DNA of 64,000 nt. It comes from Paracamarosporium sp. OC-R06-R3. Taxonomy: Eukaryota > Ascomycota > Dothideomycetes > Pleosporales > Didymosphaeriaceae. Below, one piece after another: positions 44,901-56,336 of the stretch (the stretch's first letter is position 1; the number at the start of each line of letters is the position of its first letter). The translations under genes were made by a program, and so were the position numbers. The stretch covers positions 124,001 through 188,000 of the forward strand of contig JACVRA010000258.1 in NCBI GenBank assembly GCA_019828545.1, in the 5' to 3' direction. The notes under the pieces are model-generated. The model worked only from the letters and a program-made list of their open reading frames with translations, was not told the origin of the DNA and did no database searches.

Positions 44901-47432
44901 ATGGCCGCGCAATCCACGCTGCGACAACCGCATGATCCGCTCCTCGCCCTCTACAACCATTATGCGGCCATCCTCCGCACCCGTGTTCGCGACGCCTCAA
45001 AGCTCACAAAGTTACTCTCCACAATCACACTCGCACTCACCATCATAGGCACGGGTTATGGAGCGCGAAGATGGTACAAGAAAAGCTGCGCAGAGAAGGA
45101 GACTGGGCGGCGGTTATTGAGGAGAAACTCGGGATTAAGAGGGAAGGATGGCTCAAGGACGATATATGTGCCATACCGGGATTCAACGTCCAAGGTGGTC
45201 ATACACCCTACGAAACCCACCACGTTCGATGCGCATCGTCGCCTCTTCCTCCAGCCGCCTCGCGCCGCACGCATGGCAGACGCGAGCAACCCGCAAGCTC
45301 CTCCGCCGCAGACCAAGCCCGGTCTGAACCTCGCCTTCCTACACCAGTTCCTTAGCCTTCTGAATATCATGATACCGCGGTGGAATAGCAAGGAATCTGG
45401 CTTGTTGATAAGCCATAGCGTCTTTTTGATGCTGCGGACCTATCTCTCGCTGGTTGTCGCGCGGCTAGATGGAGAGATAGTGCGGGACTTGGTCGCGGGC
45501 AACGGGAAGGCTTTCCTGTGGGGTATTGTGAAGTGGCTTGGTGTTGGAACTTTCTCATCGTATACAAATGCGATGATCAAGTTCTTGCAGTCGAAGGTCT
45601 CGATTGCGTTCCGGACTCGACTCACTAGATATATCCACGATCTATACCTGAACGACCATCTCAATTACTATAAACTGTCGAATTTGGATGGAGGAGTGGG
45701 CCAGGGCGCGGACCAGTTCATCACGCAAGATCTGACGTTGTTCTGCGCATCTGCTGCTTCGCTGTATTCTTCGCTCGGGAAGCCGTTCGTCGATATATGC
45801 GTATTCAACTACCAGCTCATCCAATCGCTGGGTCCACTGGCTTTTACTGGGCTGCTAAGCAACTACTTCCTTACCGCAACGATTTTGAGACGATTATCTC
45901 CTCCATTTGGTAAGCTAAAAGCTGTAGAGGGGCGTAGAGAAGGAGACTTCCGTGCGCTACATTCGCGCTTGATCGCCAATGCCGAAGAGGTCGCTTTCTA
46001 TGGTGGTGATGAGATGGAGAAGCACTTTCTGGATAAAGGATTCAAGGATCTTAAGCATTGGATGGAAGGCATCTACAGTTTGAAAATCCGCTACAACATG
46101 TTGGAAGACTTTGTGCTCAAGTATTCCTGGTCAGCCTTTGGCTACCTGATCACATCGCTTCCTGTTTTCCTTCCTGCCTGGGGTGGGCTAGGCAGCGCAC
46201 AGGAGCTATCAGGAGGCGAAAGGCAAAGCAGAGAACGCAATCGCATGAAGGATTTCATCACCAACAAGCGGCTCATGCTCTCGCTCGCAGATGCAGGAGG
46301 CCGAATGATGTACTCCATCAAAGACCTCTCCGAGCTCGCTGGTTACACTTCCCGTGTGTACACACTCATCAGCACGTTACATCGTGTTCACTCCGACGCA
46401 TACCACTCCACGCCTGGTACAAGGCCAGAACTCTACTCCCTCTCAGATATCCAAGGCACGGTTCACAAAGGATTCGACGGCCTCCGCCTCGAGCATGTCC
46501 CCGTCGTCGCACCAGCTCTATACCCTATGGGCGGCGACGACCTCATCGAATCGCTCTCCTTCATCGTCCACTCGGGCGAGCACCTCCTCATCGCAGGGCC
46601 CAACGGTGTCGGAAAAAGCGCCGTCGCACGCATCGTCGCCGGACTCTGGCCCACCTTTCGCGGCCTCGTAAGTAGACCGCGCACCATCGGCACAGACGGC
46701 ATTATGTTCCTACCCCAACGGCCGTATCTCAGCACCGGGACCCTCCGCGACCAGGTCATCTACCCGCACACTGAAGTCGACATGAAGGACTCTGGACGCC
46801 GCGACATCGAGCTCAGCCAGATCCTCGAGGAAGCCAAGCTCGGATACATCCCCGACCGCGAGGGTGGCTGGGACACGAAGAAAGTGTGGAAAGACGTCTT
46901 CAGCGGCGGCGAGAAGCAGCGCATGGGTATCGCGCGCCTGCTGTATCACGAGCCGCGGTATGCGTTCATCGACGAAGGCACCAGCGCCGTGTCCTCGGAT
47001 GTAGAAGGCTTGTTGTACGAACGTGCAAAGGCGAAGGGGATAAGTAAGTCACCCCTTTGATCGTCTGGAATATGCTTCTAACGCGGTATAGCACTCATCA
47101 CGATTTCCACGCGTGCCTCGCTGAAACGCTACCACACGTATACTTTGACGCTTGGCCAAGGCGAGCACGGCGATGAGTGGGAGTTCCAGCGCATCGGCAC
47201 CGAGAGTGAGAAGTCGAGCGTTGAAAAGGAACTAGCGGAGTTAAGGGAGCGGCTTGCGAAAGTGGAGGAGTGGAAGAAGAGGAAGGAGGAGATCGATGAG
47301 GAGCTGGCGAGGGTGTGGCTGGAAGGGGGCGACGAGCTCGCGCCGCCGGCGTATGTTGAGGCTGAAGGGGAGCAGAAGGAGATCGGTGAGCAAGCGTTGG
47401 GTGGAGAGGAGGAGTTAAGGAGCGGTGCATAG
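44901..47432 (+). CDS. Peroxisomal long-chain acyl-CoA ABC half-transporter (ABCD/PXA type)
   Basis: Two exons (44901-47043, 47092-47432; 48-bp intron) give 827 residues. Order: N-terminal helix with the KLTKLLSTITLAL segment, ABC_membrane_2 domain, then the nucleotide-binding domain. The family EEVAFYGGDEMEK motif is present. Walker A is AGPNGVGKSAVAR, the signature is FSGGEKQRMG and Walker B is YAFIDEGTSAV. After the NBD there is a long coiled coil (KSSVEKELAELRERLAKVEE and on) typical of fungal Pxa proteins. Half-transporters of this type dimerise in the peroxisome membrane and import very-long/long-chain acyl-CoA for beta-oxidation. Whether this is the Pxa1 or Pxa2 orthologue I cannot tell. 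Intact. Confidence 0.92.
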
Positions 47433-47706
47433 TGACTGGTAGGGGCTGGAGGGAGCCGCTGTACTTGTATATTGCATTGCGCATATCGAATCGCACATGG
47501 GATCTACTTCCTAAGTAAAACAACACGTAGTCTAGACCATGCTGCAATATCTGGCTACCCGCCCACACTTCACACTGAGTCCTCATCACGCACTTTCACA
47601 GCAAGCATAGCACACCAGTCTCTACATTCCAGAATAATGAAAAAAAAAAAAAAAATAAACATTCTACATCTCTAACTATCATTTGCCTTCATTCCCCTTC
47701 ACCTTT
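47433..47706. other. Convergent 3' intergenic
   Basis: Spacer between opposing stop codons with a 15-base A run at about 47641-47655. Confidence 0.4.
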
Positions 47707-48539
47707 CTAACACTGCTTCCACCTAATATACAACTGATTCGAAAACCTGCCCGTCTCCTTATTCACCGCGAGCTGCCCCGACGACGAACCCCCCATCGGC
47801 GTAAGCGCAACCTCAGCATTGACGTTCAGAAACGACTGCTGTCCGCACGGACTCCACACGCTGACTGCGACGTCGTCTTTCTTGGTGTACTTCCCTGAGT
47901 AGGGGCCCTGGAGCGTGAGGGATGTTGTGCCCTGTCACACCGCCGTCATTAGTTTATATTTCGCTGAGGATTGGGGAAAGGGATGGAGATGGGTTAAGAG
48001 ATAACGATGAGAATGGGAGGGTGGGGAAGGGAAGATGTAAACGTACAGTAGCTTGTTCCCCCGAGAAGTAATATCTCGCGCTCACGACGCCTTTCACGCC
48101 GGAATCTATGTCTGCCCAGCCCGTGTAGTCTGCGCTGTACACGCTGTAGGAGTACCCCGGTGAGTAGGAGATGTCGAGGTTTATCTGGCAGTTTTTGCGG
48201 CTTTGGTCGGCGGTTACGCTGGGGCCGACGGTCGCGGTGAAGTCTTTGCTGAAGTCTTTGGGGAGTGTTAGTATGGTGGTGTGATGCGTGGTGTGGTGTG
48301 ATGGGTATGGAAAGGGAAGGGGTTGTGGTTTGATTGATGGGGATGGGATTAGTGTGTGACGTACAGATGGGCAGGATGCCGTTGTCTGTCCAGTTGATGT
48401 CGATGCTGCCTTGGGGGCAGCCAGAGCCTCCGGAGACGACCTTGTTGATCTTGAAGGCTGGTGGTGCGGCGGTTGTGTCTGTTGTGAGGGGTGCGGAGAG
48501 GGCAAGGAGAGGGAGGGAGAGCGCGATGAGGGACTTCAT
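47707..48539 (-). CDS. Secreted DUF4360-family protein
   Basis: Three exons (48539-48365, 48255-48047, 47931-47707) give 202 residues. Signal peptide MKSLIALSLPLLALSAPL. The mature part shows the DUF4360 pattern: SGGSGCPQGSIDI, SRKNCQINLDISYSPGYSYSV, DYTGWADIDSGVKG, RYYFSG and a final Trp-Lys-Gln-Cys. Four Cys residues probably form two disulfides. Small secreted proteins of this family are common in ascomycetes and may be cell-wall or effector-like; function unknown. The two introns are longer than usual here (109 and 115 bp). Confidence 0.88.
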
Positions 48540-50814
48540 TGTTGCGGTGGGTTGGTGTGTGTTGTTTGTGATGAAGCTGAGAATGAATCTAGAGGATTTA
48601 AATCCCAGGGAAGATCAGAGAAGTAGAGACGTCTCTCTCAAGATAAGACTGTGGCGAATGATGCAAGAAATTAGATTGTAGGTGGAGGTGGCGGCGCGGT
48701 TGTAGAAAAATGTAGACGGGAAAGGAAGGGAGCGACGCTGGGCTTATATATTTCATGTCTTCAACCGGGTACGAGAGGTAGATCGCCTCTAAGTGATGGT
48801 TCACGATACCTCTTTGGTTGCTGTTGGTGATTAGAAGCACGGTCCTCGAGACCCTGCGTCTCCGGTGATCCACTATCACGTTGTCCGTGAATTCATATAC
48901 TGTCGCGCCCAAATAAGCATATCGCTACCGACATCCGAAGTCGCAATCCATGCCAGCAGAAGTCGTACGTTCGGTCCAGACGTCGTGGACCTGGTCGTCT
49001 GTTACATTTTGGACAAAAATTTTGATAAACTCATTTCGCGGATGCATCTAGCACACGGTAACCCTGGAGCTACATCACGAAGAGAACACGTTCGCTCTAG
49101 ACCGTGGAAGACATTTGGGCATCTTGAAGGTGTCGTCCAAGAATAGCATGCGAGTGATGAGAGTGGAATCATAACGGCAAGAGACGGGCTCGAAAGAGGA
49201 CGACGTTGTATATAATAAATTGGAAGACCTTGGTCGAGGTCGTGACGCGCGAAGTGAACGGCAACGGTTAATTGCAAGCCGGAGAGTTGGGGAAAGCCTG
49301 AGTTACTAGCGGGAAGAGGCTTGCGTATAAGCCAACGGCCCTGCCGGACGTAGGTGACAACGTTTTGCCTTTCGTATCATTCATCAACAAGATATTAAAC
49401 CACGGGCTATGTTAGAGGAAAAAGCAGGATGTCGTAAGATTTTGTTTGACAAAAACGATAGAGCATGTGCGGCGCTGCAAAAATTTTTGAGACAATTTCT
49501 GTTTTCTTTCTGTGAGGCACTGTTGGGAAAGCGTCCTGTCTGGCCTATTGTTAGAACATGACGGCTGGTTAATATGTTTAGCGAAGTGAAGAACAGGCAA
49601 AAACAGTCAGCTGGAAAGAACAATACCAGGTCACATGCTTGGTCGGTCTCCAGATGGCCATGGCAACAGTGCAACGAAGAAGAAAGCTGAAATTGAGCAG
49701 ACGCTTCTCGTGGTGGATGTGTCGCTGTATCGGTTCTCGACCGAGTCAGTTTTTGTTAGTTTTATGGAGTCACCACGCGTAGCCTCTTGGGTCCACCCCG
49801 TTATAGCTAGGTTGTGGTTGGTAACGCGCACAAGGGTACGCACCCAAAATGGCGGTATAGGATGGGATCGACGTCGGACAGGTTCGTGCAAGTGTCCAGT
49901 ACAGGGCGAGGCTCCAAGTCGAGCAGAATTGCGGTCGTAGCGTCGCATCTCGAGACGGGCCAAGGTTTGCCTAAGTGGGTCTAGCTCGTCTCAGGGACTG
50001 GATGTGGGTCGTGCTGTGGGGTAAGGGTGTAGGGGAGCGAGGATCATGACTGACTGCCGCCTTTCTTTGCACACCGTAACCGGTACTTTGCACTACTTAT
50101 CGTCTATCATCTGGGCGTCAACACGTCTTCGGGCCGAATCTCTGGTTCCAGGCCAGGTTAGGGCTGTGCTCCGACGCTTGAATGAGGCTTTGTGTCGCCT
50201 GCTAACTTGCCACAGCCTGGTGTCACCGGCGGAGAGAGGACTTCTGGCCACAAGCAAGTTGCAGCCGTGGGCTTCATGGGGGCGGAAACACACAGTGGCC
50301 GAGGACAACGCAGTAGCGCAAAAGTCGACGTTTTCGAGTCGTCCCTCGCTGTCTAGGCGTCCCGCTTGCCGACCGCCCTTGGCTAACGTCGAGCCGTTGA
50401 TTCCCATTGCGCCACTCTATTCAGACGATGGTTGTATGTGTATTGGATGTCAGCGCTGGCTACAACCAGCGGCGTGTGCAGTCAGCGCTGTCCTCGACTG
50501 GCGCTGACGGAAGCATCCGGGTGTAGCCTCCGTATATCGCGTATCATCTGTGTGGAAGGTGCGACCGGTCCCTCGACGATGATGGAAGCTGCCCCGCACG
50601 GCCTCAATGGCGCGCGGAAAGAACGACGGACTGCCCCGCCCGCATCATCGTGCTTTGCAAGGTGATAGCACCGTGAAACTACCGAGACGCTGGTGGTACA
50701 GTCGATCTTAGCCTGACAATCACATCTTACTTATATATACCATGGTCTCAGCCGTGTCTCCATCTACGCCCTTATCTTTCCCCTGAGCCTATACCATATA
50801 CACAAATTGCCAAA
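48540..50814. other. Large intergenic region, 2.3 kb
   Basis: Divergent spacer between the DUF4360 gene (-) and the first aldehyde dehydrogenase (+). The longest frame, 153 codons at 50046-50507, is Cys/Arg-rich without family likeness and I do not call it. A TATATATACC near 50734-50742, followed by a C/T-rich stretch up to the ATG, fits the core promoter of the aldehyde dehydrogenase gene. Confidence 0.45.
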
Positions 50815-52357
50815 ATGTCTCCCTCCAAGGTGTCCACCATCGAGTTCGACAAGTTCTATAACATCATAGACGGCGAGCAGCGCGGCAGCGACAAGGTGCA
50901 CCATGGCATCAACCCCACAACCGGTCAGAACCTCTGGGAGGTCCCAATCGGTTCCGAGCAGGACTTGAACGATGCTGTGACGGCTGCAAAGAAGGCATTC
51001 CCCGCATGGAGAGATACGCCGCTTGAGAAGAGAAAGGAGATTTTGCTCAAATTCTGCGATCATTTCAGCCAGTACACAGACGATCTCACCACCCTGCTTT
51101 GCAAGGAGACGGGCAAGCCGGTATGCGGCGGTGTTCCTATTGGCTCGTGTAACGTAGCTGACCGGTTTGACAGAGAAAGTTCGCAGCGATCGAAGTCGGG
51201 GGTATCATTGGCTTCATCCAATATCACTGTAAGTGGCCAGTCAGTTGCAGATAAGCACACATGCTAAACATCACAAAGGCTCATTAGAAGTCCCCACGGA
51301 TAAGGTTGAGGATGAAGAAAAGATCATCTACACAGAGTACACCCCGCTCGGTGTTTGCGCGGGCATCATCCCCTGGAACTTCCCATTGATCTTGTCGATT
51401 GGAAAGGTTGCCCCTGCACTCTTGACCGGAAATGCCATCATTATCAAGCCATCACCATTCACACCCTACACCGGTCTCAAGGTCGTCGAGATCATGCAGG
51501 AGTTCTTCCCCGCTGGTGTCGTCCAAGCAGTGGGCGGCAACAACGAGCTTGGCGCTCAAATGTGCGCTCACCCAGATATTGCTAAGATCTCTTTCACCGG
51601 CTCCACCGCTACCGGCAAGAAGGTCATGGAGACCTCTTCCAAGACTCTAAAGCGCGTCACTCTGGAACTCGGTGGCAACGATGCATCCATTATCCTCCCA
51701 GATGTCGACATCAAGAAGGTCGCTCCGGAAGTCGTCATGGGTGCGTTCCAGAACTCCGGCCAGGTCTGCGTCGCCACAAAGCGTATCTACATCCACGAGT
51801 CCATCTACAAGGACTTCCTGGCCGAGATGGTCAGCTTTACCAACAGCGTCAAGGTCGGAAACCCGGATGACGGTGACAACCTGCTAGGCCCCGTCCAGAA
51901 CCCCATGCAGTACGAGAAGGTGAAGGAATTCTTCGCGGACAGCAAGGCCAAGGGCTACAAGTTTGCCGTCGGTGAGCCCGACGTCGCGGCTGGCAAGGGC
52001 TTCTTCATCAAGCCGACTATCATCGACAACCCGCCCAACGACTCCCGCATCATCGCCGAGGAGCCGTTCGGCCCTATTGTGCCCACACAGCCGTGGTCAG
52101 ACCTCGACGAGGTCATTGCGCGCGCCAACGACACAAAGTCAGGTTTGGGTGCCTGCGTCTGGGGCAAGGATGTCGAGAAGGCGTCCAAGGTTGCACGCCG
52201 CCTCGAAGCCGGATCCGTCTTCGTCAACTCCTATGAGAAGCCTACACCGCAGGCTATCTTCGGCGGGCACAAGGAGTCTGGTATTGGTGGCGAGTGGGGC
52301 AAGACTGGATTGCTCGCCTTCATGAACGCGCACGTCATCCACGTGTACAAGTCATGA
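50815..52357 (+). CDS. NAD(P)-dependent aldehyde dehydrogenase (first copy)
   Basis: Three exons (50815-51120, 51174-51228, 51279-52357) give 479 residues. Landmarks: IIPWNFPL (coenzyme site), the catalytic Glu in LELGGNDAS, catalytic Cys in NSGQVCVATKR, EEPFGPIVP, and FGGHKESGIGGEWG near the end. The ALDH fold is complete and length is normal. The very small second exon (55 bp) is needed to join KETGKP to KFAAIEVGG. Oxidises aldehydes to acids, cytosolic by lack of a targeting peptide; the exact substrate is not visible. It is only about 37-40% like the second ALDH by eye (inferred), so not a recent duplicate. Confidence 0.93.
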
Positions 52358-53141
52358 CTGGGCGACGGTGCGGAGGAAACTGTGAAGCTGTAAAGATACG
52401 TGGTGTGGTTCGAGACTGCTTCGGCACACTCACTATTGATATCCCACCTCTAGAGTTGTGATTCCCACTGTAAGACTTAGCTTATGATATGAGGACATGA
52501 ACGAATGATTTGTTGTACGGTCAATCGACTGCTTTTCTGTCTTGAGAAATATGTGTAGTGTCTATCCTACAGGTACACATGCTATACTCAGTTTACGCTA
52601 GCTCTGGTTAGCGTCGCATAATCTCAATCCGTCTGTGATCTCTTTTTCTACTCTTGACCAATTACACAGCGAAAAGCGAATCCTTCTACAATTTGGAGTG
52701 TTCGCTAACAACGGGTATAGAACAGCAAACAGGAATAGAACTTTGGGAAGTTGAAAGTAAGAAGAAAATCTAAAGCACGGCCCAAAACTTGAAAGCTTGT
52801 AGCTTTCTATATCCTTATTACCTCAGGTGTCCAGTATTTAATCGTCTTGCGACAAGTGAAGGTAGAAGCATGAAGCGCAGGCAATGATGTACAATGAGAT
52901 GGTAACGAAAGTGAAAAATACTAAAATCGCATTTTGAACAAAGAGTGACCGGTTTGCCATACCTTTTTTCTCTTGCGATCAACTCGGGTAACTATGTTGT
53001 CAGTCTTCCCAAAGTCGATCTACAGATGTATTTACCAGCCAATCTCGCTGCGATAGACGACTTGACGGACATCCTCAGCTAGATAAACATGCTTCACAGC
53101 ATCAACCTCATCATCTAAACCACACCCTTCCAATATATCTA
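52358..53141. other. Intergenic, 0.8 kb
   Basis: Between the aldehyde dehydrogenase stop and the dehydrogenase relic. AT-rich; nothing recognised. Confidence 0.4.
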
Positions 53142-54060
53142 TCACAACTCCGCAATACGATAAATAACCTCTCTCCCGTTGACCTTACCATTCCGTAAAT
53201 CCGCCAGACCCCCCTCAATCTTGCCAAACCCACCCTCTCTGATATCCAACCGATGCATCACGATTTTCTCCTCCCTATATAGCCTTTCTTCCAATCTCAA
53301 CCACTTAACAACAAACGCGAGATGATCAGGATTTCCGGGAGCCTTGTACTTGCCCATGATGTCGACTGGTTCACCTGCGGCTGTGTAGACTAGGGAGATA
53401 GTGTGGATTGCGTCAGGGCCTGGTGCAGGGTTGTTTTCACTGATGGTGCCGTAGTGGAGGGATTCGCCAGGTAGTGTGGAAGAGGCGAGAGCGGCGGCGC
53501 GGCCTTCAGGTACGCCGTGCTCTCCAAGTGTGTCTCAGGCGTAGAGGAGAGTGTTGTTGGTGTAGGTGCGGATCTCAGCGCCGCTGCTTGGGGAACGAGA
53601 GTTGAAGACTGTGGAAGCGCCTAGAGAATTGACAAAGTCGAAGTTGCTGGTTGATGCGGTGGCGAGGACTTCAAAGCCGAAACTACATTGATTGCACCAT
53701 GTTAGCCTCCGCACACTCTGTTACTATGGAGTAAAGAAGAAGGATAAAGTAAGCGTACAGTTTCGCAAATTAGATTGCCATCGCTCCCATCGCTGTACTC
53801 CCACCCCAGATCAAAACCTGCTTTTTCGCTTCTTTCTCCTCATCCACTTCCAATTTCTGGCAAAAGTAATCCCATCTCTTGATACAAGCTCTGACCTGCC
53901 GTCAAGATCGCTACACCACCCGTCGCCGCCTCCTCGAAGCTCTCTCCCCCCGGAATGCGCATCACGAAGCTTACAACCACATACTCAGCAAAAGCTCCAT
54001 CTTCAGGCCACAGTTTTTTAGACCCCTATGCCATGCTAAAACGCGGTCGCCTTTCCCCAT
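53142..54060 (-). pseudogene. Relic of a medium-chain (zinc-binding-type) dehydrogenase, middle and C-terminal part
   Basis: Reading the minus strand from about 54060: KGDRVLAWHR, then after a frame change PEDGAFAEYVV, SFEEAATGGVAILTAGQSLY, then QVLIWGGSTAMGAMAI followed by a stop where Gln is expected (CAA to TAA), then FGFEVLATAS. After another stop (TGA in ...LLYA-stop-DTLGE, where relatives usually have Trp) comes GEPVDIMGKYKAPGNPDH and the C-terminal RLDIREGGFGKIEGGLADL-RNGKVNGREVIY. These are the parts of the fungal toxD/enoyl-reductase-like MDR family in order. At least two stops and one frameshift make it non-functional. The N-terminal quarter is missing here and is found at 56310-56550. 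Confidence 0.8.
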
Positions 54061-54073
54061 AAATGAATTCGTA

Positions 54074-54135
54074 TTGGCTTAAGTGCCTCCATATCTGGAG
54101 GGTTTTGCCTCTGAAAATAGAGGCCCCTAAGCCAA
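54074..54135. other. Inverted-repeat element with two internal hairpins
   Basis: TTGGCTTA (54074-54081) pairs perfectly with TAAGCCAA (54128-54135). Between them are two perfect hairpins: CCTCCA-TATC-TGGAGG and GCCTCT-GAAAAT-AGAGGC. The whole could form a three-way junction as RNA or a branched cruciform in DNA. It lies at the edge of the segment separating the two dehydrogenase relics. Could be a transposon end, a structured RNA or coincidence. Confidence 0.5.
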
Positions 54136-54883
54136 CAATTTCTTGGCACCTAAAAGTCTCAGCTCCGCGATCAATCCATGTTCATTCATTTCCTAATCGT
54201 CGTTAATTCGCAAAAAAAAAGCTTCAAGAGAATGAAGAGCTAAATCTAGATGGAAAGTTGTCCCTGGAAGGCGGATTAGCTGGAGGTTGCTGAAGGTCTG
54301 TGGGTGGCCGAGCTTTGGGGTATCTTGGGATACATCAACAAGTACTGCGTGTACTTGATCGAAGAATGATGAGCTGTTGTCGGGTCGGACTGATGTTACC
54401 GAGAGTGTTGTTGATCGAAGCTTGGCGGGTGTATGTAACACCCAATAGAATTTATTCCCGTTTCGAATCAAGCCTTTGCACTACCTTGGTGATGAAAGTA
54501 GCGGGGTCTGATGACTTACATATTAATGCCTAGAAAATTATAGCAGTTGACCTGGTCTTGGCATCGTCAGCCATTGTAACAGAGAAAAGGTCATGCCAGA
54601 TTAGGCTAGAAATACCATGTCAAACCTTTACCAAATCTATCGACCCATGAAGACTTACAAGGAACACGCGACAGGAATAGGAAGGAAACTCGTTTCTGCC
54701 GGTACTAGGGTTGCGATTAACCTCATATATATCAAGTCATCAAAGGCCGGGAATAGCCTGAAATTAGACCAGAGGTTGCTCAAGTCCTTCCGGTTTTTTA
54801 TATATCTACCTAGGGGGAACAGACAGCTAAAGAGATATGAGCTACTCAACCCTCGATCGTCTAGGAACACAATAGACTAAGAG
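54136..54883. other. Spacer upstream of the sugar dehydrogenase-like gene
   Basis: AT-rich, about 750 bp, short frames only. No recognised gene. Part of the segment that may have been inserted into the dehydrogenase gene. Confidence 0.4.
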
Positions 54884-56002
54884 ATGATGCGTCTCGGACT
54901 TTCCGTCACCCATGTTTTGGCATTGGTGACGAGTGCTTTGGCCGTCCCATCGCAACAGCTGAACACTCGCCAGCAGCCGTTCAAGTCGACAGCCATCACC
55001 GACCATGCCGAGCCGTGGGCGTTCGCCTTCCTACCGGACAACCGCATCCTCGTCAACGAGAGACGAGGTAACATGCGTATTGTGGACCCGGCCACCAAGT
55101 CCAAAGGCACCATCACCGGTGTGCCCGCCGTCGCCTACAGCGGTCAGGGTGGTCTGCACGACGTCGCCTTGCACCCCAAATACGCCGAGAACAGTATTGT
55201 GTATATCAGCTACGCTGAGAGCGGCAGTGGCGGCGCGGGCGGCGCCGTCGCGCGGGCCAAGCTGACGTTGAACGCCAACGGCGGCGCGCTGTCCGACCTC
55301 GAAGTCATTTGGCGCCATTCGCAGAAGGCCATAGGCGGACTCCAGTTCGCCTGTCGCCTGCTTTTCGGCCCCGATGGCGCGCTGTGGATCTCGTCCGGCG
55401 AGATCAACCAGATGACCCCAGCCCAGTCCATGACCTCCAACCTCGGCAAGGTGATCAAGCTGTACGACAACGGCACCGCCTTCGCGGGCAACCCGTTCGC
55501 CGACCAAGGCAGCGTCCAGGCGCAGATCTGGTCGCTGGGCCACCGCAATCCGCTTGGCATCGACTGGGACGCCCAGGGGCGTCTCTGGGAAGTCGAGATG
55601 GGGCCCATGGGCGGCGACGAGCTCAACCTGATCCAGTCAGGCGCCAACTACGGCTGGCCGGTCGTGAGCGAGGGCACCCATTACGACGGCCGGACCATCC
55701 CCAAGCATAGCACGCGCCCTGATATCGCTGCTCCCAAGGCCTTCTGGGTCCCCGTCATCTCCCCGGCCGGCTTGATCATCTACAAGGGCGACCTGTTTTC
55801 CAGCTGGAAGGGCAATGCCATCATCACGGGTCTTAGCTCACAATCAATCGTGCGCGCGACCATCACTGGTGACACGGCGAAGGAGGCTCAGCGCATCTCA
55901 ATGGGCAAGCGCATGCGCGGTATCCGAGAGGACAAGGACGGCGCCATCTGGGTCATCGAGGACGGTGCTAACGGCCGGCTCTTGAAGCTTACCCCCAACT
56001 AA
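54884..56002 (+). CDS. Secreted PQQ-type sugar dehydrogenase-like protein (glucose/sorbosone dehydrogenase fold)
   Basis: Single exon, 372 residues, unusual among these intron-rich neighbours. Signal peptide (MRLGLSVTHVLALVTSALAVP; the start may be either of two adjacent ATGs). Six-bladed propeller landmarks: EPWAFAFLPDNRILVNERRG, GQGGLHDVALHPKYA, SLGHRNPLGIDWD, GGDELNLIQSGANYGWP and HSTRPDIAAPKAFWVPVISP. These match bacterial soluble aldose dehydrogenases of the YliI/Asd type and some fungal homologues. The position that is His in HFGGRLVF of relatives reads Gln here (QFACRLLFGPDG), so the catalytic base may be missing. The coding region is markedly GC-rich compared with both flanks. Bacterial origin by transfer is my inference. 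Confidence 0.85.
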   Translation: MMRLGLSVTHVLALVTSALAVPSQQLNTRQQPFKSTAITDHAEPWAFAFLPDNRILVNERRGNMRIVDPATKSKGTITGVPAVAYSGQGGLHDVALHPKYAENSIVYISYAESGSGGAGGAVARAKLTLNANGGALSDLEVIWRHSQKAIGGLQFACRLLFGPDGALWISSGEINQMTPAQSMTSNLGKVIKLYDNGTAFAGNPFADQGSVQAQIWSLGHRNPLGIDWDAQGRLWEVEMGPMGGDELNLIQSGANYGWPVVSEGTHYDGRTIPKHSTRPDIAAPKAFWVPVISPAGLIIYKGDLFSSWKGNAIITGLSSQSIVRATITGDTAKEAQRISMGKRMRGIREDKDGAIWVIEDGANGRLLKLTPN

Positions 56003-56309
56003 ACTTGCGTTAAAGAGAGGCTTGGGAGGTTTGGGGCTGTATATACCTAGGCTAGATTATATTGTTGTTTCCACGCCATCTAAAATCGGTGCATTTTATG
56101 TTGTGAGCTGTCAGTATTATCTGCGTTCTTGTGCTCATATTTTCGACTTGATCCCTATGCCGAGGATTATGTACATGAGAGAGAGCATCTTTTGAGGGGT
56201 AGGTTGATATACTGTTTTAAGGGGTAGTCTTACGCTGGGAGTTGCGTAGGTTAAATCGTAAGCAGTTCTGATAGAGTAAATGCTACTAACGCTAGTTAAG
56301 TAGCTAGTG
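56003..56309. other. Spacer after the sugar dehydrogenase-like gene
   Basis: About 300 bp of AT-rich sequence with repeated CTAGTTAAGTAGCTAG-like words near 56290-56308. No gene. Confidence 0.4.
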
Positions 56310-56336
56310 CAAACGCCTGCAGTAGTAACTTTCCTG
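56310..56336 (+). repeat. 27-bp match to 60880-60906
   Basis: CAAACGCCTGC then nine variable bases then TTTCCTG; 22 of 27 bases match the distant copy and all five differences are A/G transitions. Confidence 0.6.

Noticed and set aside
50046..50507. 153-codon frame upstream of the first aldehyde dehydrogenase
   Set aside because: No family likeness, Arg/Cys-rich chance composition, and the opposite strand is equally open.
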